64,000 bases of DNA. Origin: Colocasia esculenta. Taxonomy: Eukaryota > Streptophyta > Magnoliopsida > Alismatales > Araceae. Positions 22,215 through 35,124 of this stretch are shown here, in pieces. A model generated the notes under the pieces. That model did not search any database. It saw only the letters and a program-made list of their open reading frames with translations, and was not told the origin of the DNA. The stretch lies in the NCBI GenBank assembly GCA_014218235.1, contig CM024755.1, forward strand, positions 78,352,631-78,416,630, written 5' to 3'. The translations under genes and the position numbers were made by a program. Within the stretch, counting starts at the first letter, position 1. Each line of letters opens with the position of its first letter.

Positions 22215-25200
22215 TGTAGCAACCTGAAAAAATCAGTATTTAAAAATTTGAAATAATAAATTTCTATAAAAACAGAATAATAGAAACATACATGCTATTA
22301 TCGTATGTGCAAGAACACATCTAAAAATTTCGTAAAAATTATAAATGAACCCCCAATATTATCCCTAAGTGTTCCACATAGAAATTCGTGCAACAAAAAA
22401 TCCAATTGGCCAAGCGTACGTCACAACGTGACTAATTATCCAAATTAGGAAACTAAGTCGGAAAACCGTTAACACGGAATGATAACGAGCCCATAAATTA
22501 AACGAACATGCCGGAGAGACTTCCAAAGTCATGTAATGATGACCCATTAAGAAAATTGAGCTTAGAAAAATAATTCGGAACAAGTTTAGAAATTGAGGTG
22601 ACTTATTATTGTAATTAAGGAATAATTCAGAAAACCCATTATCAAATGAACCAAGTAGGTTAACAATTAAAAATAAAATGATGGGGTAGACTCCAAGCAA
22701 TATGTAATGACAATCCATCATGAGAAGTTAGATCAATGGACCTACCATAGCCCATGAATAAAATTCGAACTCTAATATTCTCTAACTTAAAAAGGGAATT
22801 TTTTAAGTTAAAACACATTAAATAAAAGAAGTGGTGGGCTTGGTTAAATGGATTATATAAATGTTATTGGGCTAAAACATGGATTTTTAAAAGAGGAATA
22901 ATAGGACAAATACCTTAAATTCGTAATTTAATTATTACTTAAATAGAAAAGAGGTAATTAATGCATGAAAAAGGAAGTTGAGTTGGATTAGGATTCATAA
23001 ACCTACCCTAATGGGTTGGCCACGAATTTAGCTCCCATCCTAACCCAATTAGGAGTTTTCATCCTTAGAAAGGGAAGAGAAATAGGAAATCCCGAAATTA
23101 AATAGTAATTAGAATCCAATTAGGAAATAGAAACCCAATAGACATAAATACTCTCTCAATCCCCCATGGCCGACCCTAACACATTGCCAAGGGTTGCTAG
23201 ACCTGGAGGAGAGGCCAAGGAGGAGGAGAATTCATAGGGAGAAGGCTTCATCAAAGCTTCAACCCGAGATCTTCAAGTTTTAGCCCTAGAGAAGGAAAAC
23301 GACCAAAGGCAGGCATTCTCACAAGCCAAAATCATAAGATTTCGTCTTTAGATTGTTCAATGTACTAGGAACAAAACTCTCAAGTTTCATAATTTTACAT
23401 CAAGCCAATATTTTCTTATTGAATTTTGAAGTCTTACAACTCTCTTGACCCCAAACCTTCATGTTTAATTCATATCTCCTTGAATACTCGATCCCATGCT
23501 CTTTTTATTGCCCATCTGAAAGCCCTAATTTTCATCCACCCTACATCGAGAATTAATTCTTTTACCCTAAATGCGTTTTGTCCCATGTTCTTCGTAAAGT
23601 ATCATGATTAAACCATGCTGAAACCGTGTTTGTTTTCAAATTCCTATTTATTGGAAGTACCCTTGCATGTCTAGAGTCGTTTAGAATCTGTTTCATGATT
23701 TTTCATCGACTATACAATTAGTTATAAATTTTCAAATCACCCTGTGTCAAAATATGTTAAGTTGGCACGCAATCCCATCCTAGCCCCTTTTCCCGCTCGA
23801 ACTCAAGTTCAGAACCTGAGAACACGACGGCCCGATAGGCCACGTTCTCTGAGCCATCGCGATATAGGCACCTATCACGATCTGATTGCGACAGGATACC
23901 ACGTCGCGTTCTGGCCGCCCGACCTGATAGACCCATCGCGACCCTCAGAAGACCCTGTCGTGATCTGCCTACATGTTCAGACAAGCCCATTGCGACCCTT
24001 ACAGAGACCCGTCGCGTTCTAAAGTTTTTCATGAAAACCCCTTATTTTTGCAAGTCTTGTTTTTCTACAGTGAACTCATGACCTGTTAACTCTCTTAACA
24101 CAGTAAACGAAGCTGATAAATCTTGGACATATGTTAATTAAATTAAGTTATTCACATGACTCTTTCAAATTCCATAATTCTCTATGTCACATGCACACAC
24201 TTGAACCATCCATTATGGCTTAACTTGGCATGAAAATTGTCATATGTATATTTAGTAATTTTTTTCAATTATATATATTAATTGCCCTATTTTAAGTACG
24301 ACTTGTCTATGTTTTCTCGCGATGTTTTGGGAATACCGTTATCGACGCTCCACTGTTTTAGAAATCCTCTAGAATGTCGGGCACTTGTTTCTATATACAC
24401 ACTCTCTCTTGACTTGGACGAACTCTCCGTCGGATACTCCTTCTGTCGGACTAGTGAGTCTTTGTTCAAGGCCTCCGTAAGTCTCCTCTATCCATGGATT
24501 CCCACATGGTCGACAAACCGGTTGTACCCTAACACCCATGACACCCTTTAGGGATCAACATGATCCAAACGGCTATTAGAAGTTCTCTCTTATCTTGAAT
24601 CACGCCGAACCTCTGGACCTATGTTTAACATGGCCAGTGGTAGAGTCGTGAGTTCCACCTGACTGCCAATACCAGGTGCGTGTGTTGTGCAACTGTTACT
24701 ATCACCTGCTACTCGATGTGTTACGTGCATTGTCCTTTAGCTCTCATCTATACTCTACTCGCTCATCTATTCACGTTCACTCTACTATCTCGTCTATTCA
24801 TCTAGTGCTCTTATCTATTTCTTGGTACTCTCAATTGGCCATTTATTGATTGTCTAAAGATAAACAACATAACCAATGCCAGCACAATAGGGCCCGATCT
24901 GGTCCTGGGGAGAGCGCCCGAAAGTGCCATTTACCCATGGGAGTTAAATGATCAGGATGTCGACATTACATCCAAGTGCCATGCTATCAAGATTAATCTA
25001 AGACAATCAACACAAAGTGTTATATTCTCTCGATGTCTTTGACAAAACAAAAGTTCTATATTCTCTTGTTGTCTATTGACGACAAATGTGCTATATTCTC
25101 TCTCTCGGCTATCTACGGATAACCAAGGCGCCATTATTATTTCGATTGACAGAAGTTAATCAAAAGTGCTATACTATTTCGATTGATAAGAAAATCAATC

Positions 25201-25857
25201 AAAGTGCAATTTACTATCTATATGGCCAACTACTTTCTCTCTCCTTGCTATACATGTTGCTTGATATTGCTTGACGTTGACGTTATTTGCCATCGTGTTA
25301 TTATCGTTTCTATCGTGACTTGACTTTAATCATCGTGCTATACTTGATTCATCTGCTGTTTGAACCATGTTACTTGTGCTATTACTTTCTCGACTTTACA
25401 TGACTTGCTCTATCATTAGTTACTCTGCCTTTTAAAGCACTAATTATTTAAAGCCTGCTTGACTATTGAGATTTAAGTCCTACTGGGCGTTATACCTCAC
25501 CCTTCGTTATTTGTTATTGTGTCTCAGGTAAGCTAGATGACGACACACACACCAATGGGACGGGGCCAGAGTGATGAGCAACCTGGAGTCAGTTGATGAA
25601 GTTACCCTACTACAATGGAGTCTAGTAGTTATTACTTTCGATTTCTTTCCAATGTAATGATGTCATTGAGCCCTATGTATTGGCTCCAAAATACTGGTTG
25701 TAATAGACTTAGTGATTTCATAATGAAATGAAGAGTTTATCTCAATTATTGTTCGTTAGATGTTCTGAATTATCCAACTGTTGTACATTCTACTCTACTA
25801 CGTACTTTGCTCACATCTCCCCGATTTATTCCGTTGCTAAATTGGCGGGGCGTGACA
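22215..25857 (+). repeat. 5' LTR of gag-only element 1
   Basis: Starts TGTAGCAACCTG and ends GGCGGGGCGTGACA. It contains a cluster of CGTCGCGATC/GTCGCGTTCT words at 23807-24026. No coding content. Relative to the 3' copy it lacks about 40 bp near 23505. Confidence 0.88.
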
Positions 25858-25859
25858 GT

Positions 25860-25871
25860 TGGTATCAGAGC
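25860..25871 (+). other. Primer binding site, tRNA-iMet type
   Basis: TGGTATCAGAGC, the complement of the initiator-methionine tRNA 3' end used by many plant LTR elements, two bases after the 5' LTR. The following 25872-26270 has only degenerate gag sequence. Confidence 0.9.
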
Positions 25872-26270
25872 CTAGGATGTCTTAATTGGATATCTTAGGT
25901 TTATGATGTTCTAGGATGTCCTTATTGGATCTCTTAGGTATATGGTGTTCTTGGACGAACTACCATGACACGTGTCTAAGTCAACCACCATACCTATGTG
26001 AGGCTTGGGTAGGACCATGGTTAAGATTTGAATACATTCATCTATACATATGTATGAACTTAATATTACTTTAACATCCTAATGCCAACCTTATTCTTGA
26101 AGGGACTCTTAATGGACACTGACATGGGATCAACCCAGAGGCTAGTTTTGGCATGTCAGTAAGCCGCTCAACTGCTAGAAAGAGCTCTGGAAGCGACTAA
26201 GGGGATTAAAAAGGAGACCAATCAGAATGGGAAGATAAGATAGAACCATGGCAAGAAGGCCAACCAACAA

Positions 26271-26723
26271 GTGAATTGTAACAATGAGATCATATGCCTT
26301 CATTGTCACAAGCCAGGTCATGTGGCCAAGGAGTGTTGGCGAAGAATTGGTGCATGCTTACGTTGTGGCGACTCGAGACATCAGCTACGAGACTGTCATC
26401 TTCTAAAAGAACCATCCACTAACATAGGAGAACTCAATTCTATGATGAAAGGGAACCAGACAAACGGTGATAAGAGGAAAATAAAGAAGAATAAGAAGAA
26501 CGACATACAAGTAGCCGTTATTCGCAAGGGGCGATGCAAGCACAGCAATAGGAGGGGTCACACATCGGGGGATTGCTGGTGGAAACAAGGAAAATGTTTG
26601 CGATGTGGTAGCTCCAACCCCAAGATGAGAGACTGCCCACAATTTGAGAATCAACGTCATGAGGAATTAAACCAGCAAGGTACACTGGAAGCCTTGGTGC
26701 AACCCAGAAAATTCAGTATTTAA
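26271..26723 (+). pseudogene. Gag C-terminus with duplicated zinc-knuckle pairs
   Basis: The 150-residue frame has four knuckle units. C-L-H-C-x4-H-x4-C and C-L-R-C-x4-H-x4-C are canonical CCHC. The third (C-K-H-S...H...C) has lost its second cysteine and the fourth (C-L-R-C...P...C) has proline for histidine. The two pairs look like one another, suggesting a tandem duplication with decay of the second pair. A lysine-rich linker lies between them. CCHC knuckles bind RNA for packaging. The upstream capsid part is missing or degraded (stops at 26160-26245). The frame runs about 30 bp into the 3' LTR. Confidence 0.8.
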
Positions 26724-29700
26724 AAAAATTGAAATAATAAATTCTATAAAAACGGAATAATAGAAACATACATACTATTATCGTATGTGCAAGAACACAA
26801 CTAAAAATTTCGTAAAACTTATAAATGAACCCCCAATATTATCCCTAAGTGTTCCACATAGAAATTCGTGCAACGAAAAATCCGATTGACCAAGCGTACG
26901 TCACAACGTGACTAATTATCCAAATTAGGAAACTAAGTCGGAAAACCGTTAACACGGAAAGATAACGCGCCCATAAATTAAACGAACCTGTCGGAGAGAC
27001 TTCCAACGTCATGTAATGATGGCCCATTAAGAAAATTAAGCTTAGAAAAATAATTCGGAACAAGTTTAGAAATTGAGGTGACTTATTATTGTAATTAAGG
27101 AATAATTTAGAAAACCCATTATCAAATGAGCCATGTAGGTTAACAATTAAAAATAAAATGATGGCGTAGACTCCAAACAATATGTAATGATAATCCATTA
27201 TGAGAAATTAGATCAATGGACCTACCATAGCCCATGAATAAAATACAAACTCTAATATTCTTTAATTTAAAAAGGGAATTTTTTAAATTAAAACACATTA
27301 AATAAAAGAAGTGGTGGGCTTGGTTAAATGGATTATATAAAGGTTATTGGGCCAAAACATGGATTTTAAAAAGAGGAATAATGGGGAAAATACTTTAAAT
27401 TCGTATTTTAATTATTACTTAAATAGAAAAGAGGTAATTAAGGCATGAAAAAGGAAGTTGAGTTGGATTGGGATTCCTAAACCTACCCGAATGGGTTGGC
27501 CATGAATTTAGCACCCATCCTAACCCAATTAGGAGTTCTCATGCTTAGAAAGGGAAGAGAAATAGGAAATCCCAAAATTAAATAGTAATTAGAGTCCTAT
27601 TAGGAAATAGAAACCCAATAGACATAAATACTCTCTCAATCCCCCATGGCCGACCCTAACACGTTGCCAAGGGTTGCTAGACCTGGAGGAGAGGCCAAGG
27701 AGGAGGAGAATTCGTAGGGAGAAGGCTTCATCAAAGCTTCAACCCGAGATCTTCAAGTTTTAGCCCTAGAGAAGGAAAACGAACAAAGGTAGGCATTCTC
27801 ACAAGCTAAAATCATAAGATTTCGTCTGTAGATTGTTCCATGTACTAGGAACAAAACCCTCAAGTTTCATAATTTTACATCAAGCCAATATTTTCTTATT
27901 GAATTTTGAGTCCTGCAACTCTCTTGACCCCGAACCTTCATGTTTAATTCATATCTTTTTGAATACTCGATCCCATGCTCTCAAATTTTTATTGGAGATA
28001 CTGATTCATGTTAAACATCTTTTGCCCCTGAAAGCCCTAATTTTCATCCACCCTACATCGAGAATTAATTCTTTTACCCTAACTGTGTACTGTCCCATGT
28101 TCTTCGTAAAGTATCATGATTAAACCATGCTGATACCGTGTTTGTTTTCAAATTCCTATTTATTGGAAGTACCCTTGCATGTCTAGAGTCGTTTAGAATT
28201 TATTTCATGATTTTTCACTGACTATACAATTAGTTTTGAATTTTCAAATCACCCTATGTCAAAATATGTTAAGTTGGCACGCAATCTCATGCTAGCCCCT
28301 TTTCCCGCTCGAACTCAGGTTCGGAACCTTAGAACGCGACGGCCCGATAGGCCGCATTCTCAGGGCCGTCGCGACATAGGCACCAGTCGTGATCTGATTG
28401 CAACAGGTTACCCCGTCACGTTCTGGCCACCCGACCTGATAGACCCGTCGCGACCCTCAGAAGACCCTGTCGCGATCTGCCTGCCTATTCAGACAAGCCC
28501 GTCGCGACCCTTACAGAGACCCGTCGCGTTCTGAAGTTTTTCTTGAAAACCCCTTATTTTTGCAAGTCTTGTTTTTCTACAGTGAACTCATGACCTGTTA
28601 ACTCTCTTAACACAGTAAACGAAGCTAATAAATCTTGGACATATGTTAATTAAATTAAGTTATTCACATGACTCTTTCATATTCCATAATTCTCTATGTC
28701 ACATGCACACACTAGAACCATCCATTATGGCTTAACTTGGCATGAAAATTGTCACATGTATATTTAGTAATTTTTTTCAATTATATATATTAATTTCCCT
28801 ATTTTAGGTACGACTTGTCTATGTTTTCTCACGATGTTTTGGGAATACCGTTATCGACGCTCCACTATTCTAGAAATCCTCTAGAACGTCAGGCACTTGT
28901 TTCTATATATACACTCTCTCTTGACTTGGATGAACTCTCTATCGGATACTCCTTCTGCCAGACTTGTGAGTCTTTGTTCAAGACCTCCGTAAGTCTCCTC
29001 TATCCATGGATTCTCACATGGTCGACGAGCTAGTTGTACCCTAACACCCATGACACCCTTTAGGGATCAACATGATCCAAACAGCTATTAGAAGTTTGCT
29101 CTTATATTGAATCATGCCGGACCTCTGAACCTGTGTTTAACATGGCGAGTGGTAGGGTCGTGAGTTCCACCTAACTGCCAACACCAAGTGCGCGTGTTGT
29201 GCAACTATTACTATCGCCTGCTACTCGATGTGTTACGTGCATTGTCCTTTAGCTCTCATCTATACTCTACTCGCTCATCTATTCACGTTCACTCTACTAT
29301 CTCGTCTATTCATCTAGTGCTCTTATCTATTTCTTGGTACTCTCAATTGGCCATTTATTGATTGTCTAAAGATAAACAACATAACCAATGCCAGCGCAAT
29401 AGCGCCCGATCTGGTCCTGGGGAGAGCGCCCGAAAGTGCCATTTGCCCATGGGAGTTAAATGATCAGGATGTCGGCATTACATCCAAGTGCCATACTATC
29501 AAGATTAATCTAAGACAATCAACACAAAGTGTTATATTCTCTCGATGTCTTTGACAAAACAAAAGTGCTATATTCTCTCGTTGTCTATTGACGACAAAAG
29601 TGCTATATTCTCTCTCTCGGGTATCTACGGATAACCAAAGTGCCATTACTATTTCGATTGACGGAAGTTAATCAAAAGTTCTATACTATTTCGATTGATA

Positions 29701-30369
29701 AGAAAATCAATCAAAGTGTAATTTACTCTCTATATGGCCAACTACTTTCTCTCTCCTTGCTATACATGTTGCTTGATATTGCTTGACGTTGACGTTATTT
29801 GCCATCGTGTTATTATCGTTTCTATCGTGACTTGACTTTAATCATCGTGCTATAATTGATTCATCTGTTGTCTGAACCATGTTACTTGTGCTATTACTTT
29901 CTCGACTTTACATGACTTGCTCTATCATTAGTTACTCTGCCTTTTAAAGCACTAATTATTTAAAGCCTGCTTGACTATTGAGATTTAAGTCATACTGGGC
30001 GTTCTCGCTCACCCTTCGTTATTTGTTATTGTGTCTCAGGTAAGATAGATGATGACACACACACCAATGGGACGGGGCCAGAGTGATGAGCAACTTGGAG
30101 TTAGTTGATGAAGTTACCGTAGTACAATGGAGTCTAGTAGTTATTACTTTAGATTTCTTTCCAATGTAATGATGTCATTGAGCCCTATGTATTAGCTCCG
30201 AAATAGTGGTTGTAATAGACTTAGTGATTTCATAATGAAATGAAGAGTTTATCTCAATTATTGTTCATTAGATGCTCTGAATCATTCAACTGTTGTACAT
30301 TCTACTCTACTATGTACTTTGCTCACGTCTCCCTGGTTTATTCCGCTGCTAAATTGGCGGGGCGTGACA
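26695..30369 (+). repeat. 3' LTR of gag-only element 1
   Basis: Starts TGGTGCAACCC (TGTAGCAACC in the 5' copy) and ends GGCGGGGCGTGACA. No strong polypurine tract precedes it. That suggests the gag-LTR junction arose by an internal deletion. Confidence 0.85.
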
Positions 30370-30480
30370 GTGTCCCTGATGAGGTGTCCTTGTAATGATG
30401 ACATGATGAGGTGTCCCTGATGAGGTGTCTCTGTAATCATGACATGACAAGGTGTCCCTGATGAGGTGTCCTTTAGGCTC
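30370..30480. repeat. GAGGTGTCC minisatellite, right part
   Basis: Three units of GATGAGGTGTCC with CTGTAATGATGACAT spacers, continuing the array broken at 22214. It ends as solo LTR W resumes. Confidence 0.8.
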
Positions 30481-30913
30481 TCTTAAAATAGAAGGGGTTC
30501 TCCTTAAAGTTCATAGGCTACATCTTGAGAGGAGAAGCCACCTTCTTCATCCTCCTTCCCATTTCTCCCTCCAGTGCTCTCCCTAGGTAAGAGGAGAACT
30601 AGGAGGGTTGCCCCCTCTTGTTGTTGCTGCTATTTGCTATTGTTTTCCGTTGTGTGGCCTTGCACGAGGTGGAGGAGTGGCACAACCAGCGAAGGAGGAG
30701 TCACCATCATCGCCGATCATCCACTGTGTGGATACTGCTAGAGGGAGTCTCGCGAGAGCTCCTTCAAACCAAAGACTAGTTCGGCACTTTAGGGGATATA
30801 CGATCTCCCCTAGGTGACATGGTCTCATGCCTTATTTGTATGTATATTTACATGCACCGTACAAGGTTGGATGGAAATCGATTTTTGTTTTATTTTACTT
30901 CCGCTGCGCATGT

Positions 30914-31836
30914 GATGCCCCAAGTCGATTTCTAGTAGGTAAATCCTTCTCAAACTCAATTGACAATGTCTTTCTTGTTGATGGTTTGGACTATAATCTA
31001 CTGAGTATAAGTCAACTATGTGATAAGGGTCACAAGGTTGTTTTTTAATCAGATTTTTGTAAAATAATTGATTCTTCATCTGAGAAAATAAAATTCTTTG
31101 GAAAAAGAGAGAACAATGTGTACACGATAAATCTTCACAGAAATTTTACTAAAAACATCTGTTTGGTTACTAATAAAAATGAAATTGCATGGACATGGCA
31201 CAAGAGACTTGGTCATGCAAGTTTCAACACCATAAATAAACTCTTAAGGCTAAATCTGGTTAAAAGACTTCCTGAATCTTTTCCAAATGTTGAGAATGAA
31301 CTTTGTGGGATATGTGCTCAAGGAAATCAAAGCAAAAAATCTTTTAAAATTTTCAATGATGTACTTATTTTTAAGCCACTAGAATTACTACATATGGACC
31401 TTTTTCGGCCAACAAGAATTCTTAGTCTTTGTGGTAAACGATATGGATTTGTCATCATTGATGATTTTACTAAATATACTTAGGTTATCTTTCTATCCCA
31501 CAAAAGTGATACTTGTCAAGAATTTAGGAAATTTTGTAACACTGCCTTAATGGGATTTTCACACGAAATAAAGTCCATTTTGACTGATCATGGGGGAGAA
31601 TTTGAGAACAAGGCATTTTCTTATTTATATGCTGAGTTGAACATTTTTCACAAATTCTCTTCTCCAAGAACTCCAGAACAAAATAGAGTTGTGGAAAGAA
31701 AGAATATAACTCTTGTGAAAATGGCAAGGTCTATGCTCTTGGAAAGCAAATTGCCCAAATCCTTCTAGGCTGAAGCTGTGAATACAACAAATCACATTTT
31801 GAATAGAGCATTGGTCAGACCAAAAATCAGAAAAAC
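30914..31836 (+). pseudogene. Copia-A protease end, pre-integrase and integrase core
   Basis: The frame reads S-I-D-N-V-F-L-V-D-G-L and L-L-S-I-S-Q-L-C-D-K-G-H (end of the protease region), then the GAG-pre-integrase H...H...C-G-I-C motif (W-H-K-R-L-G-H-A-S at about 31197) and the integrase core. The catalytic acids D (H-M-D-L-F), D (L-T-D-H-G-G-E-F) and E (V-V-E-R-K-N) are still present. Stops interrupt after V-V-F, at Y-T-*-V-I (a tryptophan position) and at S-F-*-A-E-A (another tryptophan position). The frame is cut at R-K-T by the solo LTR and resumes at 35130. Confidence 0.88.
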
Positions 31837-34800
31837 TGTGAGACCCTCAAATTTTGTTCATATTATATTCTGTGCATGTGGTATTTACTTGTTTATGTAC
31901 ATAGTGTGTGCAGTAATTTGTGCATATTATAATTATTTAGTTACTTATATGCATAGATATGTATAAATATATATTTGTTTCTATGAATTTAAGTGCTTAG
32001 ATAATTTTGTACATATTGTACTTATTTAAATCCTATGCATATTGTATTTAAATAATGTTGTGCATATAGTATCTAATTATTAATGTGCATATTGTATTTA
32101 TTTATTCTATGCATATTGTATGTAATTATGTTGTGTACATATGTATAAATATATGTTTATTCTGTGCATATGATATCTATTTGTTTTCTGTACACATTAA
32201 ATTGTTTATGATGTATTTGTATATCTATTCTAATGTACTTCTGTGTTCTGGCCAAATTGCCAGTTAACGTCAACACACATTGATGTTAATTGCATGTTGA
32301 CGGCAACAAGTGTGTCGTTGACTGCATAGCCAGGTGAGGTTCACGTCCAAATCGATGGACGCTGACTCTCTGTGAACGGCAACAATGTGGCCATTTATTT
32401 CTGCATTTTGCTGCGATTGTAGATCTGATAACGGCTGCATTTTCCCCGGTTCTTGTTTAGGAAACCTAGCTCTAACGGTAAGAGACTTAACCTAATGCTT
32501 ACCCCGACCCCTAAGCTCTATAAAAACACCTAGTTTGGCGAGATTAGGTCTTTTTGGCTTAAGGAAAAACTAGGGTTTTATGTGGAGAAACCTGATCTTT
32601 GCAAGCTTAATCCGATGGATTTGGGAGGCCTTCTGGTGATCTGCATCAACTGGGAGAAACTCCAAGCATTGGGGAATCATCCTCGACCCCGGAGATCCAT
32701 CTACATCGGCAAACATACCGGATTCAGGAGGAGATTTGTGCACCTTCTTGGCTTGGCCGAGGAGGGCTACACCAACAAAATTAGATTTCCTTGGATTTAT
32801 TTTTAGGCAAGTAATCAAGGGATTACATCCCTTCAAATATCCTTTAGGTCCTAGGATTTTTCTGGAATTTATCTCGTGTCCTAGAACCCCAATTCGTCAT
32901 GTTATGTGTGTGTTGTCTGCACTTCTGTAGACAGGATATTAATGGCCACTTGTGTGCCATCAAGATCCAGAGTTGGCGGCAACATAGTGTGCCGTAAACC
33001 CCGGTTGACGGCAACACCTTTGCCACCAAGTTCTTCAGGTCTTTCAGAATAACTATTTTGATCTTTGTGTTGTGTTTGTTAGATTTCTGGTTACATGTGC
33101 ATGTTGTAAAAGTTGTGACTGGTCAGGTAGGAACTGTAGGTCATATCATGAGGACTTATCAATTTTCTAAGCATGATATAAATTAGGGTAATTTCTGCAA
33201 TTGGAAAATTAGCATGATCTATCTGTGTTTAATTCTAAATAAATTGATTCGTTGCAAGTTAGGGTTTCAAAAATTTTATATGATCTTATGTTGACTGTTC
33301 TCAGGTTTAAGAACTGTTAGAACCGACTATATTGATGTGAACCATGTTTTAATGAATTTCTTGATAAATCTGCATGAGAACTATTTTAATTGTTAAAATT
33401 AGCTTACTATTCCAAAAAATCTGAAAATGTAGATATGTGATATATAACCTGTGTAAGGACTGTGATAAAAATCTCATGTTGTTTTGACAACAGTAGGTGT
33501 TGTTATTAATGTAACAAGGGCAATTGACCATGTTAAGCATGTTAATTTTTAATCATATGGAATTTAGTGATTAGCAGCATGATTAGGATTTGTTATGAGT
33601 TAATTATCACTATGAATAGTAACATCATGTTCGATAAAATGAAGCATGTGTAATTATTTAAAAGTGTGTGTAAATGTGTTAAATAGTGCATGTGAATAAT
33701 GTAAGTGAATGTGATAAAATGTGATAATGTGTAAATTGTGCGTAGATTGACACTGCTACCATAGAGGGCTGTGGAGTCGTACTGTAGTAAAGTCCCTATG
33801 GAAAGGCTCAATGTGTTATGTGTTATCCTATGGGCATTAGGATGAAATACTGGAGGTGGACAAGTACCACTGGTTAGGGTAGAGAAGACTTCTCTCAGTC
33901 TGTGCAGTACCAAGATTCGTCACTGCATTGCCTAGGTGGCGGTTGTGTGTTATGTGTTATGTGTGTCCTTCTTATGGTGGTTAGGACTATGTGTCACGAC
34001 AAATTAAGTATAAAAATGTGAATAATGTGTAAAGTGACATGTGAATGTGGCACGTGGTAAGTACAAGTGATGTGACATGTGAATGTGCAAGTGAAAACTA
34101 TGTGAAATCATGTGTAAATGAGAGTGAATGTAAATGAGAGAGTAAATGTATGTGAAAACCAAGGTAAAAATGCATAAGTTCATGTTATACATGTGTTAAT
34201 GTAACTTATGCTAATTGTGATCTCATGTTTAGTATCATGTTGTATATTTTAATATAATTCATGTGCTAGTGTCATGTGAACATGATAATTTTACATTAAA
34301 ACAGCAAACTAAATATGTGGAAAAGTGCTATATTTGCATGTGAAAATAGTTAGATATCATGCTAGGAGTGTTAATTACCATGTACATATTTCCATGATCA
34401 AATTTCGTATAATTGTGAAATGATTTGAATAAAGTTTGAAACATTGAATCAAGTTAGACATAATGTGTAGGAAACATGCTATAGGTCATTCATGGATATT
34501 TTATTATTTTAAGAATGTGAATGATAAACATTGTGATTTGCAACATGAATCAAGTTACTTATCATGTATAGAAAGCATGTATGGGTTGTTTATGTATATT
34601 TGTTAATTTAATATGAAGCATGTATCATGTATTTCCTTATTGTTTAATAGTTTAGCATGTGTGTGATATGTGTAAGAATGTTATCTTTAGATTGCTTGCT
34701 GGGTCTTTTTAGAAGACTCATACTTACTTCAGCGTACAGATGAGACAGGTGTCCCCGTACTTAAGGAAGTCATAGGGAGGAGCGACACCGAGCGAGAAGA

Positions 34801-35124
34801 GTAGCTGCTTGTGGAGATTGCTAAATAGTTTGCTTTATTTCATAGTATGTAACAATGTTATTCATATGGACAATGTGATAGACGATGTATTTCATTTGGA
34901 ATTGTAATAATGTGGACATTGTTATTTATTTCATTGCTATATAGACTGTGGAATGTGTGGATGATGATGGAATAAGAATTACATTTTATTTCTGCTATAT
35001 TTTCATTGTTATTCATGTACATATCAACCTATTGTATAGTGTTGGGTAAATATCCCACTGTGACGACATTCTTTGTACCGACGTGGATTGGTATAATAGT
35101 ACCGGTATAAAGAGGGTCGTTACA
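31837..35124 (+). mobile_element. Solo LTR X, 3.3 kb, target duplication AAAAC
   Basis: Starts TGTGAGACCCTC and ends GAGGGTCGTTACA. AAAAC is at 31832-31836 and 35125-35129. Removing it restores the copia frame R-P-K-I-R-K-T-P-Y-E-L-L. The interior carries several TTGACGGCAACA/TTGCCGTCAAC words at 32260-33020 and an AT-rich CATATTGTATTT repeat at 31850-32230. Partial copies of the same LTR lie at 37405 (plus) and 41179 (minus). No genuine coding sequence. Confidence 0.9.

Larger units (their letters stand above)
22215..30369 (+). mobile_element. Gag-only LTR retrotransposon (TR-GAG-like), element 1
   Basis: Two long direct LTRs (22215-25857 and 26695-30369, about 3.65 kb each and, by eye, roughly 95% alike) flank an internal region of only about 840 bp. 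GTGTC occurs just outside both ends (22210-22214 and 30370-30374), a clean 5-bp target duplication. A tRNA-iMet-type primer site follows the 5' LTR. The only coding sequence is a gag tail with zinc knuckles, and protease, reverse transcriptase, RNase H and integrase are absent. This fits the published TR-GAG class of non-autonomous elements. It inserted into the minisatellite of solo LTR W. Confidence 0.88.
8988..30913. mobile_element. Solo LTR W (about 2.0 kb of own sequence) split by two later insertions
   Basis: The LTR starts TGGTTATAGGTGCCC at 8988 and ends ...CTTCCGCTGCGCATGT near 30913. GATGC flanks both ends (8983-8987 and 30914-30918). The shared stretch is in fact GTGATGC, so the exact 3' end is uncertain by two bases and does not show a clean CA. 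Joining the flanks gives the uninterrupted copia frame G-S-G-K-V-G-D-A-P-S-R-F-L-V. Own sequence is 8988-10313, 22083-22214 and 30370-30913. The rest is a CACTA transposon and a gag-only gypsy element, both sitting in a minisatellite inside this LTR. The 9000-10080 stretch has no coding sequence. Confidence 0.8.

Noticed and set aside
26271..26723. A cellular CCHC zinc-finger gene
   Set aside because: It lies between two direct LTRs just after a primer site and has retroelement gag-style knuckle pairs.
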